Source: Ethanoligenens sp047722935
Lineage (GTDB): Bacteria > Bacillota > Clostridia > Oscillospirales > Ethanoligenentaceae
Direction: 5' to 3'
NCBI GenBank assembly: GCA_047722935.1
Contig: JBDNZS010000011.1
Span: forward strand, 1-64,000
Length of the DNA stretch: 64,000 bases
The translations under genes and the position numbers were made by a program. The notes beneath the pieces were generated by a model that did not search any database, had not been told where the DNA came from, and saw only the letters and a list, made by a program, of their open reading frames with translations. Below, in pieces: positions 24,597-34,002 of this stretch (position 1 is its first letter; every line of letters starts with the position of its first letter).

Positions 24597-25681
24597 CGCT
24601 CCGGGGCATCCCGCTTCTTGGCAGGTGGGGTGGTTGCGGTCTTGGTGTCCTCCAGCTTCTTTCTAACGGACGGCTTGCGTTGACGAAGCGGCTGATCGCG
24701 TTTTTCATCCTTTTGGATGAACGCGAAAAGTCCTTTCCGGTCTTTGAGCGCGGAGAAGGTCAGGGATTGAAACGGCAGCATGGCGAACAGCCGGTCCTGG
24801 TCTTTGGTGGAAGCCCGGATCAGAAAATCCGGCGAGAGCTGTGCCATGAAATGCGTCCCGCTGGGGCTGTTCGGCTCACGCTCGGATTGCAGACGCCGGA
24901 GCAGCTGCGCAGCCTCCACCTGAATGTCCTCTTTGGTCAGGGGCTGGGTCAGCAGGTATTCGCGCCGCGCCTGATTGATGAAAATGTCCGTGAGGCCGGG
25001 ATTGACGGCATCCACTTCAAACGATGAACGCCGATCATCCCCGAAATAATCCTTATCTTCAAAGACGTGAATGGTTTTCGCCCAATCCTTGTTATCGTGG
25101 GAAATACGCCCGTCGAAATCCTTTCGCTGCACCGTATTGGCCAGCACAAAGAACATCCGCTCATAACCGAACTGATTGGCAACCTGCTTTACGGCTTCTT
25201 TTCCGAGGCAGTTATCGCGGTAATTGTCCCGGATGGCCGTTTCGATTGCGCTCTTGCAGGCCACGTTCGCCTTGTAGGACGCGCGGTATTGTTCCAGTTC
25301 GCCGTTTTCCCGCGCATAGGCGGCTGGGTAGTGGTAGACAGGCGTGTTCAGCAGAGCCAGACACTGTTCAGCCTCCATTTGTATCACGGCATTCGCCCTA
25401 TCCGTCACGCAATCTAGGATAGTATCCATATATCCGGTTTCCCTGCGTTCAAACTCCGTAAAAATTTCTTTCAGGGGACTGGGAGATTTCAGCAGCGCTG
25501 ACGCCTGTTCATCGGTCAGGTCATTGCTTTCAAGGGACATCAGAATGTCCTCCCGCACGGCGTATTCATAGGCTTGTTTTAGGATTTCCTCCGGCGGCTG
25601 CGTAAGCAGCCCTTTTCGATAGGCGTCCTGCTCGGCAGATATTTTTTCGTACAGCGCGGTATTCAGTTCTTCGCTTGTCAT
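24593..25681 (-). CDS. DUF3848/DUF3849 conjugative-element protein
   Basis: A 362-residue protein from ATG 25681, which has GGAGGC upstream; the longer frame to 25735 overlaps the helicase end and is rejected. The N-terminal part (EKISAEQDAYRKGLLTQPPEEILKQAYEY) matches DUF3848. The middle (PVYHYPAAYARENGELEQYR) and the following YKANVACKSAIE match DUF3849, both known from C. difficile transposons. The C-terminus is basic (RQRKPSVRKKLED ... KKRDAPER). The function is unknown. It is coupled to mobC downstream and one base away from the giant helicase gene upstream, so it probably belongs to the DNA-processing set. Confidence 0.85.
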   Translation of the reverse strand: MTSEELNTALYEKISAEQDAYRKGLLTQPPEEILKQAYEYAVREDILMSLESNDLTDEQASALLKSPSPLKEIFTEFERRETGYMDTILDCVTDRANAVIQMEAEQCLALLNTPVYHYPAAYARENGELEQYRASYKANVACKSAIETAIRDNYRDNCLGKEAVKQVANQFGYERMFFVLANTVQRKDFDGRISHDNKDWAKTIHVFEDKDYFGDDRRSSFEVDAVNPGLTDIFINQARREYLLTQPLTKEDIQVEAAQLLRRLQSEREPNSPSGTHFMAQLSPDFLIRASTKDQDRLFAMLPFQSLTFSALKDRKGLFAFIQKDEKRDQPLRQRKPSVRKKLEDTKTATTPPAKKRDAPER

Positions 25682-25682
25682 A

Positions 25683-28600
25683 TTATCTTGCCTCCATTTC
25701 TTTTTTGTGGGTTTTCTCCAATAGGCCGTGAACACAGGGCATTTTCAGGCTCTCCAGCACGGAGGGTCTTTCGCTTTTCGCTACAATCTCCGACACCTGC
25801 CGCTGGGCAGGGGCGCGGCTGTTGATGTCCAGCAGCGCGTTCAGCTCCGCGAGGCGGGCGCTCTTTTGCGCAAGCTCCATTTCCTGCGGGAACGGCTTGC
25901 CGATCTCGGCCTTTGCCGCCGTCATCTGCGAATAGAGATTTTCAAGCTGTGCGTGGATATTTTGCAACCGCTTCGGCATGTCGGCAAGGGCGTTGTCGAT
26001 GCGGATGAGGTTGCCGCGCGCGTCCGTGCCCAGCGTGACGCGGTGGGTCATCTGCCCCTTGAGGGTGAGTATGAACTCGGTGCCGAAGCCCTCCACGGAC
26101 AGGGCCATCGTAAAGTCCCGGTAGCTGCCGATCTCCAGCGGGTCCAGCCCCTTGACCTCCTTACAGGCTTCCAGAATGGCGGCACCGGCATTGTCCTTGT
26201 CGGTGAGCATGTCACCGCGCACCGTCATCCCGGCAAACCCATCCTTGGGATGCGAATGTGCATCCAGCATCGCCATGTCCGCTTCCAGACCTTTGATGAA
26301 GCCTTTATTCCGCTCAATTTCCTCCGGGAAGTATTTGAGCAGATTGTCCTCCAGCCGAAATTGCTGGCTCTGATGGTTGGCTTTCATCAGTTTCAGCTTG
26401 GCCACGTCCATATCGAGGTCCATCTTCTCCTTGATCCGCTCGTCTCCGGCGCACAGGGCCTTGATCTCCGCATAGGAAAGCGCCGTTTCGTCGATGTCCT
26501 CACAGGAGCGGACAGGGCTTTTGCTGGTCATGATCTGCGAGATGAATTTTTGCTTGTTCTCCACGGTCTGCCAGAGGTACGAATCGAACGTCCCTTCTGT
26601 GACGTAACGGAAAATATGCCCTTCGGGGTTGGTGTTGTACTGCCGAATGATGCGCCCGGACCGCTGTTCCAAATCTCCCGGCCTCCACGGACAGTCCAGA
26701 TCGTGGGAGGCAATCAAAAGGTCCTGGACGTTCATCCCGGCCCCCATCTTGGCGGTGCTGCCCATGAGGACGCGCACCTGTCCGGCACGCACCTTTGCAA
26801 ACAGCTCCTTTTTCTTCACTTCGGTATCGGCGTCGTGGATGAAAACGATCTCACTGGAGGGGAGGCCCCGCTCGATGAGCTTATCCCGGATGTCCGAGTA
26901 CACGCTGAACGCCTCCGGCGCGTCGGCCTCCGGCGTCGCATCCTGAAGGGCGTGAAGCTCCGTGCCGCCCGCAAGTTTCCCACCAGCCTGTACCGCCCGG
27001 TTTTCCTTGGCGGCGGCGCGTCCTTTCGGGGTGGAAATGTCGCAGAAAACAAGCTGGGTCAGCTTTTTGTCCTGCCCGTCATGCCAGTAGCTAAACACAT
27101 TGCCTACGCACATGTTGACCTTGCTGCCTGGGTTGTCGGGAAGCATGGGGTTGATGACGCGCTGGTCAAGGCCGAGCTTGCGCCCATCCGACGTGATCTT
27201 GAGCATGTTATCCACATGGGGGTCGATGTTGCCGGAATGGACGGCGGCGGCGCGTTCCGAGAGCTTTTTAACCATTTCCTTCTGGATTTCCGAGGGCTGC
27301 GCGACTTCGTTGTGGTACACCGGCGTCGGTGTGGGGAGGTCGAGCTGGTCGGCAGTCTTAATATCCGCCGATTCTTTGAACAGTGCCATCAGCTCCGGCA
27401 GATTGAAGAACCGGGCAAAGCGCGTCCGCGCCCGGTAGCCGGTTCCCTCCGGGGCCAGCTCAATGGCCGTCACGGTTTCCCCGAACGTCGAGGCCCAGCA
27501 GTCGAAATGGATGAGGTTCCGCTCCCGTAGTGTTTCGTACTGGAGGTAGCGCATCATCGTATAAAGCTCGGTCATGGAATTGCTGACCGGCGTCCCGGTG
27601 GCGAACACGATACCCCGGCTGTTTGTAATCTCATCGAGATACCGGCATTTCAGGAACATGTCGCTGGATTTCTGCGCGTCGGTAGCGGAAAGGCCCGCCA
27701 CGTTGCGCATTTTGGTGTAGAGGAACAAATTTTTATAATTGTGCGCCTCGTCCACGAACAGACGATCCACGCCGAGCTGTTCAAAGGTCACGACATCATC
27801 CTTGCGGGTGTTGTCGTTCAAGCGTTTCAGACGGGCCTCCAGCCCCTTTTTGGTGCGCTCCAACTGCTTGATGGTAAACTGCTCCGCGCCGCTGTCTTTG
27901 AGTTCCTCCAACCCGTTTTCGATCTCCCATATCTGCTCCTGTATGAGCCTCTTTTGGCGTTCCAGAGACATGGGAATCTTCTCAAACTGGCTGTGCCCTA
28001 TGATAATCGCGTCGTAGTCGCCGGTGGCGATCCGGGCGCAGAACTTCTTGCGATTGCGCTTCTCAAAATCCTTTCGGGTGGTGACGAGAATGTTGGCAGA
28101 GGGGTACAGACGCAGAAACTCGGAGGCCCACTGTTCCGTCAGGTGGTTCGGAACGGCGAACAGGGATTTTTGGCACAGCCCCAGCCGCTTGCCCTCCATC
28201 GCGGCGGCGATCATTTCATAGGTTTTGCCCGCGCCCACGACGTGCGCCAGCAGGGTGTTCCCGCCGTAAAGCGCATGGGCGACGGCATTGAGCTGGTGCT
28301 CTCGCAGCCTAATTTCGGGGTTCATGCCGGGGAATACAAGATACCGCCCATCGTATTCACGCGGGCGGCTGGAATTGAACAGCTCGTTATACTTTTTGGT
28401 GAGGGTTTGTCGGCGTTCCGGGTCTTTCCATATCCAATCCCGGAAAGCGTCCTTGATGGCCTGCTGCTTCTGCTGGGCGAGGGTGGTTTCCTTGGAATTG
28501 AGAACGCGGCGCTCCTTGCCGTCCGGGTCGGTCACGGTGTCGTAAATCCGCGTGTCCCGGAGGTTCAGCGAATCCTCCAGAATCCGATAGGCGTTGGCCC

Positions 28601-31600
28601 GGTCTGTGCCGTAGGTAACATACGCAGCCACGTTGTTGTAGCCGACGCTGTTTTTATTGGAGATGGCCCACTCCGCCGTAAACGTGGAGTAATTTACCCG
28701 AATGCCGCCGCGCACACCGGGCGGCGGGTTCAGCAGCTCCACCATGAATTTCTGGATGTACTCTTTGTCAATCCAAGTCGCCCCGAGGCGCACCTCGATT
28801 TCCGAGGCGTCCAGGTCCTTCGGCTGGGCGGCTTCCAGCGCCTCGATGTTGGGAGCAATTTTCTCCGCAAGGTCGGGCCGCATTTCTGCCAGGGCTTTTG
28901 CCAGACGCAGCTTGCGGCGCACGTTGCCGGACAGGTATTCGTCGGCGGTGACGAACGGGATGTTGTCCAGCTTGTAAAAGGCTTTGGGAACGCTTGCCGG
29001 GTCCTGATCGCCCAAATCGCGGAAAACGACGCCGCGCAGCTCGTCGGCCAGCGTTTCCGGCGTCTTGCCGGTAAGGGAGGCCATATAGTCCATGTCCACC
29101 CGCGCTTTTTCCGCGATGGAGAGCGCCAGAGCCTCCGACGCCGTGTCCAGGGAGGTCACGACGCGCCGTTGCCGGATGGTGCGCTTGGTGAACATGTCCG
29201 CCTTGCGCTCCAGATCGCCGTCCTCGTCGATCACTTCTAACGAGCAGAGCAGGTAATACGAAGAATCCTCCGCGAACGCAAGGTTGTTGCCGCGCGAATT
29301 GATGAGGCCGTACTTTGTGGTAAAAGCGTCATAGAGCCGGTTCAGCTCCGCTTGGGTTTTGCGGATTTCCGCGTCGGAGGCGTATTCGTCAAGCTGCTGG
29401 CCGATGAGCTTCTGCACACAGTCCCGCAGCTCCACCATACCCATGACGCGCGCTTTGGCCGTCTCATTCAGCTCCGGCCGCACCATGCGGGAGTTCTCCC
29501 GGTAGTACACCTCGCCGTCTACCAGCGTGTAGGAATAGTTTTTGACGTCGGGGTCAGCCGGGATAGACGTGTCAATTTCTTCTGCCTCACCGAGATCGGG
29601 CAGTTCTTCTTCGGTAATCTGCCCCTGAAGCTGGGAAACCGCCTCGTGGAGCTGCTGGGCGAGATCAGCGTCGGGGAACGGCTCACAGGTCGTTTCTTTC
29701 TTGTCGCCGTGCATACTGTCATCCCATCGGATGCTCCCCAGCACCATTTCGGGATGCTCGGCAAAGTAGCTATTGACGGGGATGTTGTCCTCGGTCTGGC
29801 CGAGATGCACCCAATCGGGGTCAATGTCGATGGGCCGGTCGCGTTTCTGGAGAAAGAGAATATCGGTGGTGACTTCCGTTCCGGCGTTGGCCCTGAACGC
29901 GTTGTTGGGGAGCCGGATCGCCCCCAGCAGTTCCGCGCGCTGGGCGATGTACCGCCTCACCTCGGGAGACTGTTTATCCATCGTATAACGCGAGGTCACG
30001 AACGTGATCACACCGCCCGGACGCACTTGATCGAGCGTTTTGGCAAAAAAGTAATCGTGAATGGGAAAGCGGAGCTTGTCGTAGGGCCGGTCCATTACCT
30101 TGTAATTGCCGAACGGTACGTTGCCCACGGCGAGGTCAAAGAAGTCGCGCCGGTCGGTGGTTTCAAAGCCCGCCACGGTGATGTGGGCGTCGGGATAGAG
30201 CTGTTTGGCGATCCGGCCCGTCACGCTGTCCAGTTCAACGCCATATAGCCGGGACGCCGCCATGCTCTCCGGCAGCAGACCGAAGAAATTGCCCACACCG
30301 CAGGCCGGTTCCAGAATATTGCCGGTGGAGAAGCCCAGGTTGCCCACGGCCTCATAGATGGCCTTGATAACGGTGGGGCTGGTGTAGTGGGCATTGAGGG
30401 TGGAGGCCCGCGCCATGCCGTATTCGTCCTCGGTGAGGAGGCTTTTCAGCTCCGCGTACTCCTTGGCCCAGGCTGCGTTGTCCGGGTCGAACGCCTGTGG
30501 AATGCCGCCCCAGCCGACGTAGCGGGAGAGCGTTTCTTGTTCCTCCGGCGTGGCATATCTGCCCTCGGCCTCGGCGGCTTTCAGGGTGCGGATGGCGGCA
30601 ATATTAAAGCCGTACTTGGTTTTCGCGCCGCCCTCGCCTAAATGGTCGTCCGTGATGCGGAAATTAGGAGGTGGGGTCTGCGAGGCAGGAGATTCTTGCG
30701 GCGGCACTTCGCGTTCTCGTTCCGCATAGGCCATGACCTGTCGGATAAACGAGTCGTTGTCGAGCTTCTCCGGGTCAACCACTTCTCCGTTTACGATGCC
30801 CGCCTGCTCCAGCCGCTCCCGGACGGCGATGGGGTCCACATCGTCCAGATTGTCATACTCTGCCTGGGTGTAAAAGCTGTCGGCGGCGATGAGCTGGGCG
30901 ATGCGCCGCTGCACCTTTGCCCACGGCACATCCGTCGCCGCGCCGTCCATTGTTACGGGAAAGGCAGGCAGATCGTCGCCGTACTCGGCACGCAGGAACG
31001 CCGCCGTTTCCTTATCGCGGGCGTGTTCGCGCATATGGCGCACGACGGCGCGCTTGCTTTGAATATCGCCGTTCCACTCCTGTAAGGCGGCGTCGATGTC
31101 AGCCTGGGTGACTTCGCGTCTCGGCGCGGCGGGCATAGAAAAAGCGGAGGGCTTTTCGCTCTCCGCTATCCGCTGAATTTGCTCCGCCTCGCTGGGGAAA
31201 AGGCTTAGCTGTAGATAAGCTCCGCCAGAATCGTTTCCTCGGCCTGTGCTTTGAGGGTGTTCATGAGGCCCACCCAGTGCATCGGGTCGGCGGCTTTCAG
31301 GCTCTCCGTCACGCCCGCCGATTTCATCAGCTCCGGCATCATCCGTTCCAGCCGCTCCGACGCCGTCTGCTCGATCTCCAGCAGGTGCGGGTAGAGTTTC
31401 TCCGACAGCAGCAGGCTGTTGTACAGGACGGGGCGTTGCTCCCTCAGATAATTCTTCCGTATCCTCCCGTATTTGCCGAGGCTCTGTATTGGCTCCGTGA
31501 TCGTCAGGTCGGGAATCTGATAGTCCCCGTTCCGGCTGTAGGTCAGATTGCTCTCCATGTGTAACGCTCCTTTCAACGCTTTTCGCGCGCTCATAATTTT

Positions 31601-32333
31601 TTACGGTGACTTCGATCTGCCGCAGCACCTGCTGAGAAAGCTGACTGACGGCCGTGCCCAGCGCGGTGACGGCGGCGGGGGTATTGAAGTCGAAAACGGG
31701 TAAAAAGTCCTCATGCTCAAAATATTCGTCTGGGTCGATGCCGCAGCGCGTCATGAGGGCGTAGGCGATGCTGACGGTGGCCGCGTTTCTAAACTGAACG
31801 CCGATATTGAATTCATCGTAATCCTCCAGAAAGCTATCGTCAACGATATGGAGGATGTCGTACCGATTGTCCAGCCAATACTCGTCGGCCATCTGCGCGG
31901 CGACATGCTTCAACTGGTCGGCAAATCCGTTTTCGCCGGACACCTCATATTCCCGTTCCAGCAGAGCCGTAACCGCGTCCTCATGCTCCGGGCGCAGCTC
32001 CCAAAGGAAAGGGCAGCGGGAATTTTCCCCGCCGCCCGTGTCGGATACGTCGAACACATATTTCAGCCTGGGCCTGTCGCCCGAGGCGTCGATAAGCGCG
32101 ATGCCCTTGCTGCCGCGCCGGACGTGCCGGTGCATCTTTTCGTTCCAGAAATCGTACCCGGCGCAAGCCGTCGCATCCGGCCTCTGCGCGTAAATCATGA
32201 GCTGCTCATGATACGGGTACTTGTAGAGCCGCGCGGCGGTGGCCAGAAAATCCGTCCAGCTCTTGCGGCTGCCGGTGATCTGCGACGCCGCGTGCTCGGC
32301 CATCTGCGCGTATGCTTGCACCTTGCTTGGCAT
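25683..32333 (-). CDS. Giant SNF2-type helicase / N6-adenine methyltransferase polyvalent protein
   Basis: A 2216-residue polyvalent DNA-processing protein typical of Tn1549-like ICEs. ATG 32333 with AAGGAAGGA upstream is used. Domains in order: an ArdC-like N-terminal part (EQLMIYAQRPDATACAGYDFW), a Gly/Asp/Arg-rich linker (about 250-375) overlapping the nested tnpV gene, an LPD-type region, a methyltransferase (SPTVIKAIYEAV, SAM motif EPACGVGNFFG, catalytic motif AVGNVPFGNY), and an SNF2 helicase with Walker A VVGAGKTYEM, motif II VDEAHNYKN, ATGTPVSNSMTE and motif VI RSGRIIRQYN. It would unwind and methylate incoming or outgoing element DNA and so protect it from restriction. Confidence 0.93.
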   Translation of the reverse strand: MPSKVQAYAQMAEHAASQITGSRKSWTDFLATAARLYKYPYHEQLMIYAQRPDATACAGYDFWNEKMHRHVRRGSKGIALIDASGDRPRLKYVFDVSDTGGGENSRCPFLWELRPEHEDAVTALLEREYEVSGENGFADQLKHVAAQMADEYWLDNRYDILHIVDDSFLEDYDEFNIGVQFRNAATVSIAYALMTRCGIDPDEYFEHEDFLPVFDFNTPAAVTALGTAVSQLSQQVLRQIEVTVKNYERAKSVERSVTHGEQSDLQPERGLSDSRPDDHGANTEPRQIREDTEELSEGATPRPVQQPAAVGETLPAPAGDRADGVGAAGTDDAGADEIGGRDGEPESRRPDALGGPHEHPQSTGRGNDSGGAYLQLSLFPSEAEQIQRIAESEKPSAFSMPAAPRREVTQADIDAALQEWNGDIQSKRAVVRHMREHARDKETAAFLRAEYGDDLPAFPVTMDGAATDVPWAKVQRRIAQLIAADSFYTQAEYDNLDDVDPIAVRERLEQAGIVNGEVVDPEKLDNDSFIRQVMAYAEREREVPPQESPASQTPPPNFRITDDHLGEGGAKTKYGFNIAAIRTLKAAEAEGRYATPEEQETLSRYVGWGGIPQAFDPDNAAWAKEYAELKSLLTEDEYGMARASTLNAHYTSPTVIKAIYEAVGNLGFSTGNILEPACGVGNFFGLLPESMAASRLYGVELDSVTGRIAKQLYPDAHITVAGFETTDRRDFFDLAVGNVPFGNYKVMDRPYDKLRFPIHDYFFAKTLDQVRPGGVITFVTSRYTMDKQSPEVRRYIAQRAELLGAIRLPNNAFRANAGTEVTTDILFLQKRDRPIDIDPDWVHLGQTEDNIPVNSYFAEHPEMVLGSIRWDDSMHGDKKETTCEPFPDADLAQQLHEAVSQLQGQITEEELPDLGEAEEIDTSIPADPDVKNYSYTLVDGEVYYRENSRMVRPELNETAKARVMGMVELRDCVQKLIGQQLDEYASDAEIRKTQAELNRLYDAFTTKYGLINSRGNNLAFAEDSSYYLLCSLEVIDEDGDLERKADMFTKRTIRQRRVVTSLDTASEALALSIAEKARVDMDYMASLTGKTPETLADELRGVVFRDLGDQDPASVPKAFYKLDNIPFVTADEYLSGNVRRKLRLAKALAEMRPDLAEKIAPNIEALEAAQPKDLDASEIEVRLGATWIDKEYIQKFMVELLNPPPGVRGGIRVNYSTFTAEWAISNKNSVGYNNVAAYVTYGTDRANAYRILEDSLNLRDTRIYDTVTDPDGKERRVLNSKETTLAQQKQQAIKDAFRDWIWKDPERRQTLTKKYNELFNSSRPREYDGRYLVFPGMNPEIRLREHQLNAVAHALYGGNTLLAHVVGAGKTYEMIAAAMEGKRLGLCQKSLFAVPNHLTEQWASEFLRLYPSANILVTTRKDFEKRNRKKFCARIATGDYDAIIIGHSQFEKIPMSLERQKRLIQEQIWEIENGLEELKDSGAEQFTIKQLERTKKGLEARLKRLNDNTRKDDVVTFEQLGVDRLFVDEAHNYKNLFLYTKMRNVAGLSATDAQKSSDMFLKCRYLDEITNSRGIVFATGTPVSNSMTELYTMMRYLQYETLRERNLIHFDCWASTFGETVTAIELAPEGTGYRARTRFARFFNLPELMALFKESADIKTADQLDLPTPTPVYHNEVAQPSEIQKEMVKKLSERAAAVHSGNIDPHVDNMLKITSDGRKLGLDQRVINPMLPDNPGSKVNMCVGNVFSYWHDGQDKKLTQLVFCDISTPKGRAAAKENRAVQAGGKLAGGTELHALQDATPEADAPEAFSVYSDIRDKLIERGLPSSEIVFIHDADTEVKKKELFAKVRAGQVRVLMGSTAKMGAGMNVQDLLIASHDLDCPWRPGDLEQRSGRIIRQYNTNPEGHIFRYVTEGTFDSYLWQTVENKQKFISQIMTSKSPVRSCEDIDETALSYAEIKALCAGDERIKEKMDLDMDVAKLKLMKANHQSQQFRLEDNLLKYFPEEIERNKGFIKGLEADMAMLDAHSHPKDGFAGMTVRGDMLTDKDNAGAAILEACKEVKGLDPLEIGSYRDFTMALSVEGFGTEFILTLKGQMTHRVTLGTDARGNLIRIDNALADMPKRLQNIHAQLENLYSQMTAAKAEIGKPFPQEMELAQKSARLAELNALLDINSRAPAQRQVSEIVAKSERPSVLESLKMPCVHGLLEKTHKKEMEAR
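31205..31558 (-). CDS. tnpV: TnpV-family protein nested out of frame in the helicase gene
   Basis: A 117-residue ORF on the same strand as the helicase gene but in another frame. ATG 31558 has its own ribosome site AAAGGAGCG. The sequence reads as a normal TnpV: DYQIPDL, then GKYGRIRKNYLREQRP, LYNSLLLSEKLYPHL, a helical middle, GVTESLKAADPMHWV and the ending AEETILAELIYS. Stand-alone TnpV proteins of about 120 residues accompany clostridial transposons such as Tn4451. The helicase reads through the same DNA as a low-complexity linker, so the stretch is apparently coding in two frames. Homology is strong by eye; expression is unproven. Confidence 0.75.
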   Translation of the reverse strand: MESNLTYSRNGDYQIPDLTITEPIQSLGKYGRIRKNYLREQRPVLYNSLLLSEKLYPHLLEIEQTASERLERMMPELMKSAGVTESLKAADPMHWVGLMNTLKAQAEETILAELIYS

Positions 32334-32361
32334 GTTGTAATTCCTTCCTTTCTTGATTCTA

Positions 32362-32396
32362 GGTATATAAAAAGAGCAACCTTTAGGCTGCTCTTT
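32362..32396 (-). terminator. Terminator between caspase gene and helicase gene
   Basis: Stem AAAGAGCA/TGCTCTTT (32371-32378 and 32389-32396), extended by CC/GG, is followed on the minus strand by TTTTTATATA. It would end the caspase transcript before the helicase start at 32333. Confidence 0.75.
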
Positions 32397-32479
32397 GTTA
32401 TTTGATGGGATACTATCCATTGATACGAGTGCCGATTACCATATTATCAAAAAGCTCACACTACGCTAATATGGGGGCT

Positions 32480-33847
32480 TTAGAAACCAAACACACATCT
32501 TAGTTGGTTGCCATATATCGGGTGGTACTCGACATGATTGCCGACAAGGTTATGACATTTATCCCCAATAATATCTTGAATAATTCTATCAGATGTGAAG
32601 ACGCCAGAGTCTATTAATACCTTCTCTATTTCTTCTGCATCTAAAATAATGATCTTCCCTTTTTCAATGGTATATTTTTTAGAGAATTTGGCCTTGTTAT
32701 CCCAGATAAAAAGTTCGCACGAATCCGGCAAATTCGTTTCTATAATTATCTGGCCTTCTTCTTTTTTTGCATCAAGATTCACTGAAAACTCTTTTCCTAT
32801 ATCCGGCAATCTTCGCTGCATGCTTGGAGGAAGAGGCGGAATTTCACCCATTCTAATCTGCCTTCCGTTGTAATACCATGTGTGGCTGACATCAAAGGAA
32901 AACCGCATGGGACTTTTGGTAAAACCTAAAAATGTAACGATTTTATCTTCAGCCTCACTTAATAAAGGCATTTTGATTCCTTTTTCAACCGCAAGCTTGT
33001 TTTGAACTTTAACATATTTCCAATAAACATCCAGCAACCCTATGTCAAAATACTGAGCGGCATCAATAAAAACTAGATTCTCGCCTTGAAAGTAACCGTA
33101 TTTATCATTATAAGTGTCCCCATATTTTTCTATGAAATCGTACACCTTTTTATCGGCATCATCGAAGCTTAATTCAGTATGTAAAATGACTTTCTCAAGT
33201 AATCCATTTACGCTTACGGGTAACTGAACACAATGCTTTGTAAAAACATTCTGCCTTACTTGTGTGAACATAGCGTCAACATCAATATTGGGTGTTAAAA
33301 TCTCATCACAAATTGCCTCAGTAAACCAACTTAGTCTATCAGTAGCCCTAGAGGTACTTTGGAACATCGTGCCATAAGCTATATAGACATTTGTTGACGA
33401 AGCCATTTCTGAAAAATAACCTTTTGATAGACCAAAATCATTGCGGCAAGCATCCAATATTAAGATCAATCTGCCTTTATTCTTGAAAATGGAAATAATA
33501 TCATTGATATTAATGCTAGCACTGTCTATGTCATTTGATTTGTCATACAAAGTACCGAAATCGGATGGGTAGATATAATTATTGCCATTAAAATGTCCAC
33601 CATGTCCAGAAAAATAAACAATATGAACGGCATCATTAGGGCATCTATCCACACTTTGATACAATGTGGGTAAATATTCAGATTTATTTGCATTTTCTTT
33701 TTTTACAATATTAAAGCCTATTTGGGCCAATCTTTTCTCCACTGCAATAATATCATATTTTACACCAAGCAAATCTATTGTTGGCTTCGGATAGCTTTGT
33801 GAATTCAGGTAATCACCCGCCGAAAAAATAACTGCTTTCTTCTGCAT
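32480..33847 (-). CDS. Caspase-like (peptidase C14) protein, probable defence or death effector
   Basis: A 455-residue protein. The N-terminal 200 residues form a caspase-fold peptidase: strand KKAVIFSAGDY, catalytic His82 in YFSGHGG and catalytic Cys134 in LILDACRND, followed by IAYGTMFQSTSRA. The C-terminal 250 residues are not recognised and include a WYYNGRQIRMGEIPPLPP stretch. ATG 33847 follows GGAGG; a TTG four codons earlier is unlikely. The gene is clearly AT-richer than the transfer genes around it, with its own extended -10 promoter (33934-33939) and terminator, so it is an independent cargo unit. Bacterial caspase-like proteases often act in anti-phage abortive systems; that role is inferred. 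Confidence 0.85.
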   Translation of the reverse strand: MQKKAVIFSAGDYLNSQSYPKPTIDLLGVKYDIIAVEKRLAQIGFNIVKKENANKSEYLPTLYQSVDRCPNDAVHIVYFSGHGGHFNGNNYIYPSDFGTLYDKSNDIDSASININDIISIFKNKGRLILILDACRNDFGLSKGYFSEMASSTNVYIAYGTMFQSTSRATDRLSWFTEAICDEILTPNIDVDAMFTQVRQNVFTKHCVQLPVSVNGLLEKVILHTELSFDDADKKVYDFIEKYGDTYNDKYGYFQGENLVFIDAAQYFDIGLLDVYWKYVKVQNKLAVEKGIKMPLLSEAEDKIVTFLGFTKSPMRFSFDVSHTWYYNGRQIRMGEIPPLPPSMQRRLPDIGKEFSVNLDAKKEEGQIIIETNLPDSCELFIWDNKAKFSKKYTIEKGKIIILDAEEIEKVLIDSGVFTSDRIIQDIIGDKCHNLVGNHVEYHPIYGNQLRCVFGF

Positions 33848-33933
33848 AAGTGCCTCCAAAATTGTGCGGAATATTTATTAATGTCTTTTCTAGCTGCTAG
33901 CATTTTGAGGATTAGTTAATATTTCTATTTGTC

Positions 33934-33942
33934 AGTATAGCA
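33934..33942 (-). promoter_or_regulatory. Extended -10 promoter of the caspase-like gene
   Basis: Minus-strand TGCTATACT: TATACT (33934-33939) with the TG extension. The -35 region is weak (TGAAAA about 17 bases upstream). It lies about 90 bases before the gene. Confidence 0.5.
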
Positions 33943-33967
33943 TATCGCAGAGGAATTTTCACGTAAA

Positions 33968-33995
33968 GGGAGGCGCAAGGATAAGTGCGCCTCCC
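33968..33995 (-). terminator. Hairpin after TTRAP gene
   Basis: Arms GGGAGGCGCA (33968-33977) and TGCGCCTCCC (33986-33995) form a perfect 10-bp stem just downstream of the TTRAP stop. Only a short T run follows on the minus strand, so termination may be partial. Confidence 0.55.
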
Positions 33996-34002
33996 ATAAG
34001 AC

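Noticed and set aside
23842..24708. 288-residue ORF ending in the CD1845 protein
   Set aside because: Its first 192 residues are an out-of-frame reading of mobC; the ATG with AAGGAGG at 24132 is the credible start.
27741..29240. 499-residue plus-strand ORF and several other long plus-strand ORFs across 25.7-32.4 kb
   Set aside because: All are antisense to the helicase/methylase gene, lack family motifs and ribosome sites, and arise from its GC-rich third-position bias.
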